Below, in pieces: positions 5,113 through 5,190 of a stretch of 5,190 nt of DNA. The position numbers and the translations under genes were made by a program. The stretch spans positions 1 through 5,190 of the forward strand of contig JAEWOA010000180.1 of NCBI GenBank assembly GCA_023461115.1, in the 5' to 3' direction. Positions within the stretch are counted from its first letter, which is position 1. Every line of letters begins with the position of its first letter. This DNA comes from Actinomycetes bacterium (lineage in GTDB: Bacteria > Actinomycetota > Actinomycetes > Actinomycetales > Cellulomonadaceae). The notes below the pieces were generated by a model that made no database searches, had not been told where the DNA came from, and saw only the letters and a list, made by a program, of their open reading frames with translations.

Positions 5113-5190
5113 CTACGCGGTGGGCGGCGCGGGCGGCGCCGGCGGGAAGCTCGGCGGCGGGGGCGGCGCGCTCGGCGAGATGCCAGGCCC
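5113..5190 (-). CDS. Possible C-terminal end of a gene with a proline-rich tail (partial)
   Basis: A minus-strand frame enters from the right edge and ends at TAG (5113-5115). The visible 25 residues are GPGISPSAPPPPPSFPPAPP followed by APPTA, 13 of them proline. Such tails are common at the ends of actinobacterial membrane or surface proteins. The frame is open to the edge, but 78 bases of GC-rich sequence would often be open by chance, and no domain is visible, so no function can be given. If real, the gene converges with the zinc-ribbon gene with a 25-base gap. In related genomes the neighbour of this zinc-ribbon gene is, from memory, often a SAF-domain protein, but nothing here tests that. 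Confidence 0.4.
   Translation of the reverse strand, partial: GPGISPSAPPPPPSFPPAPPAPPTA

Overview
The window is very GC-rich (most lines are visibly above 70% G+C). It reads as a chromosomal housekeeping region of a high-GC actinobacterium. GTG starts, an alanine/valine/arginine-rich coding style and TANNNT -10 boxes sitting right at start codons all fit that. A Micrococcales relative such as Cellulomonadaceae is my guess from the protein style, not something the sequence proves. I see no tRNA or rRNA gene, CRISPR array, insertion sequence or phage gene, and no gene-free stretch longer than 300 bases.

Layout from left to right. (1) 1-386, minus strand: N-terminal 128 residues of a MoeA/Glp-type molybdopterin molybdotransferase, cut by the window edge. 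(2) 412-1311, minus: galU, UTP-glucose-1-phosphate uridylyltransferase, 25 bases upstream of moeA and probably co-transcribed with it. (3) 1312-1423: divergent control region. (4) 1424-2059, plus: a 5-formyltetrahydrofolate cyclo-ligase. (5) 2066-4627, minus: a large membrane-anchored or secreted penicillin-acylase-family Ntn hydrolase, converging on the cyclo-ligase with only 6 bases between the two stop codons. (6) 4628-4751: a second divergent control region holding a CIRCE-type inverted repeat. (7) 4752-5087, plus: a short FmdB-type zinc-ribbon protein with a serine-rich tail, resembling the redox-regulated chaperone Ruc (Rv0991c) of Mycobacterium tuberculosis. (8) 5113-5190, minus: a possible proline-rich C-terminal end of another gene.

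As I recall the M. tuberculosis map, ruc (Rv0991c), the cyclo-ligase (Rv0992c), galU (Rv0993) and moeA1 (Rv0994) lie side by side with these same relative orientations. The window therefore looks like that conserved actinobacterial block with an acylase gene placed between the cyclo-ligase and the zinc-ribbon gene, on the opposite strand.

The gene products do not form one pathway: molybdenum cofactor, nucleotide-sugar and folate metabolism sit next to an exported hydrolase and a probable stress protein. The most informative element is the CIRCE repeat at 4682-4708. It ties the zinc-ribbon gene to HrcA heat-shock control and so supports a chaperone-type role over the vague 'FmdB regulatory protein' label. 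Two other genes, galU and the acylase, lack a Shine-Dalgarno sequence but have a -10-like hexamer 6-7 bases before the start codon, which suggests leaderless mRNAs.
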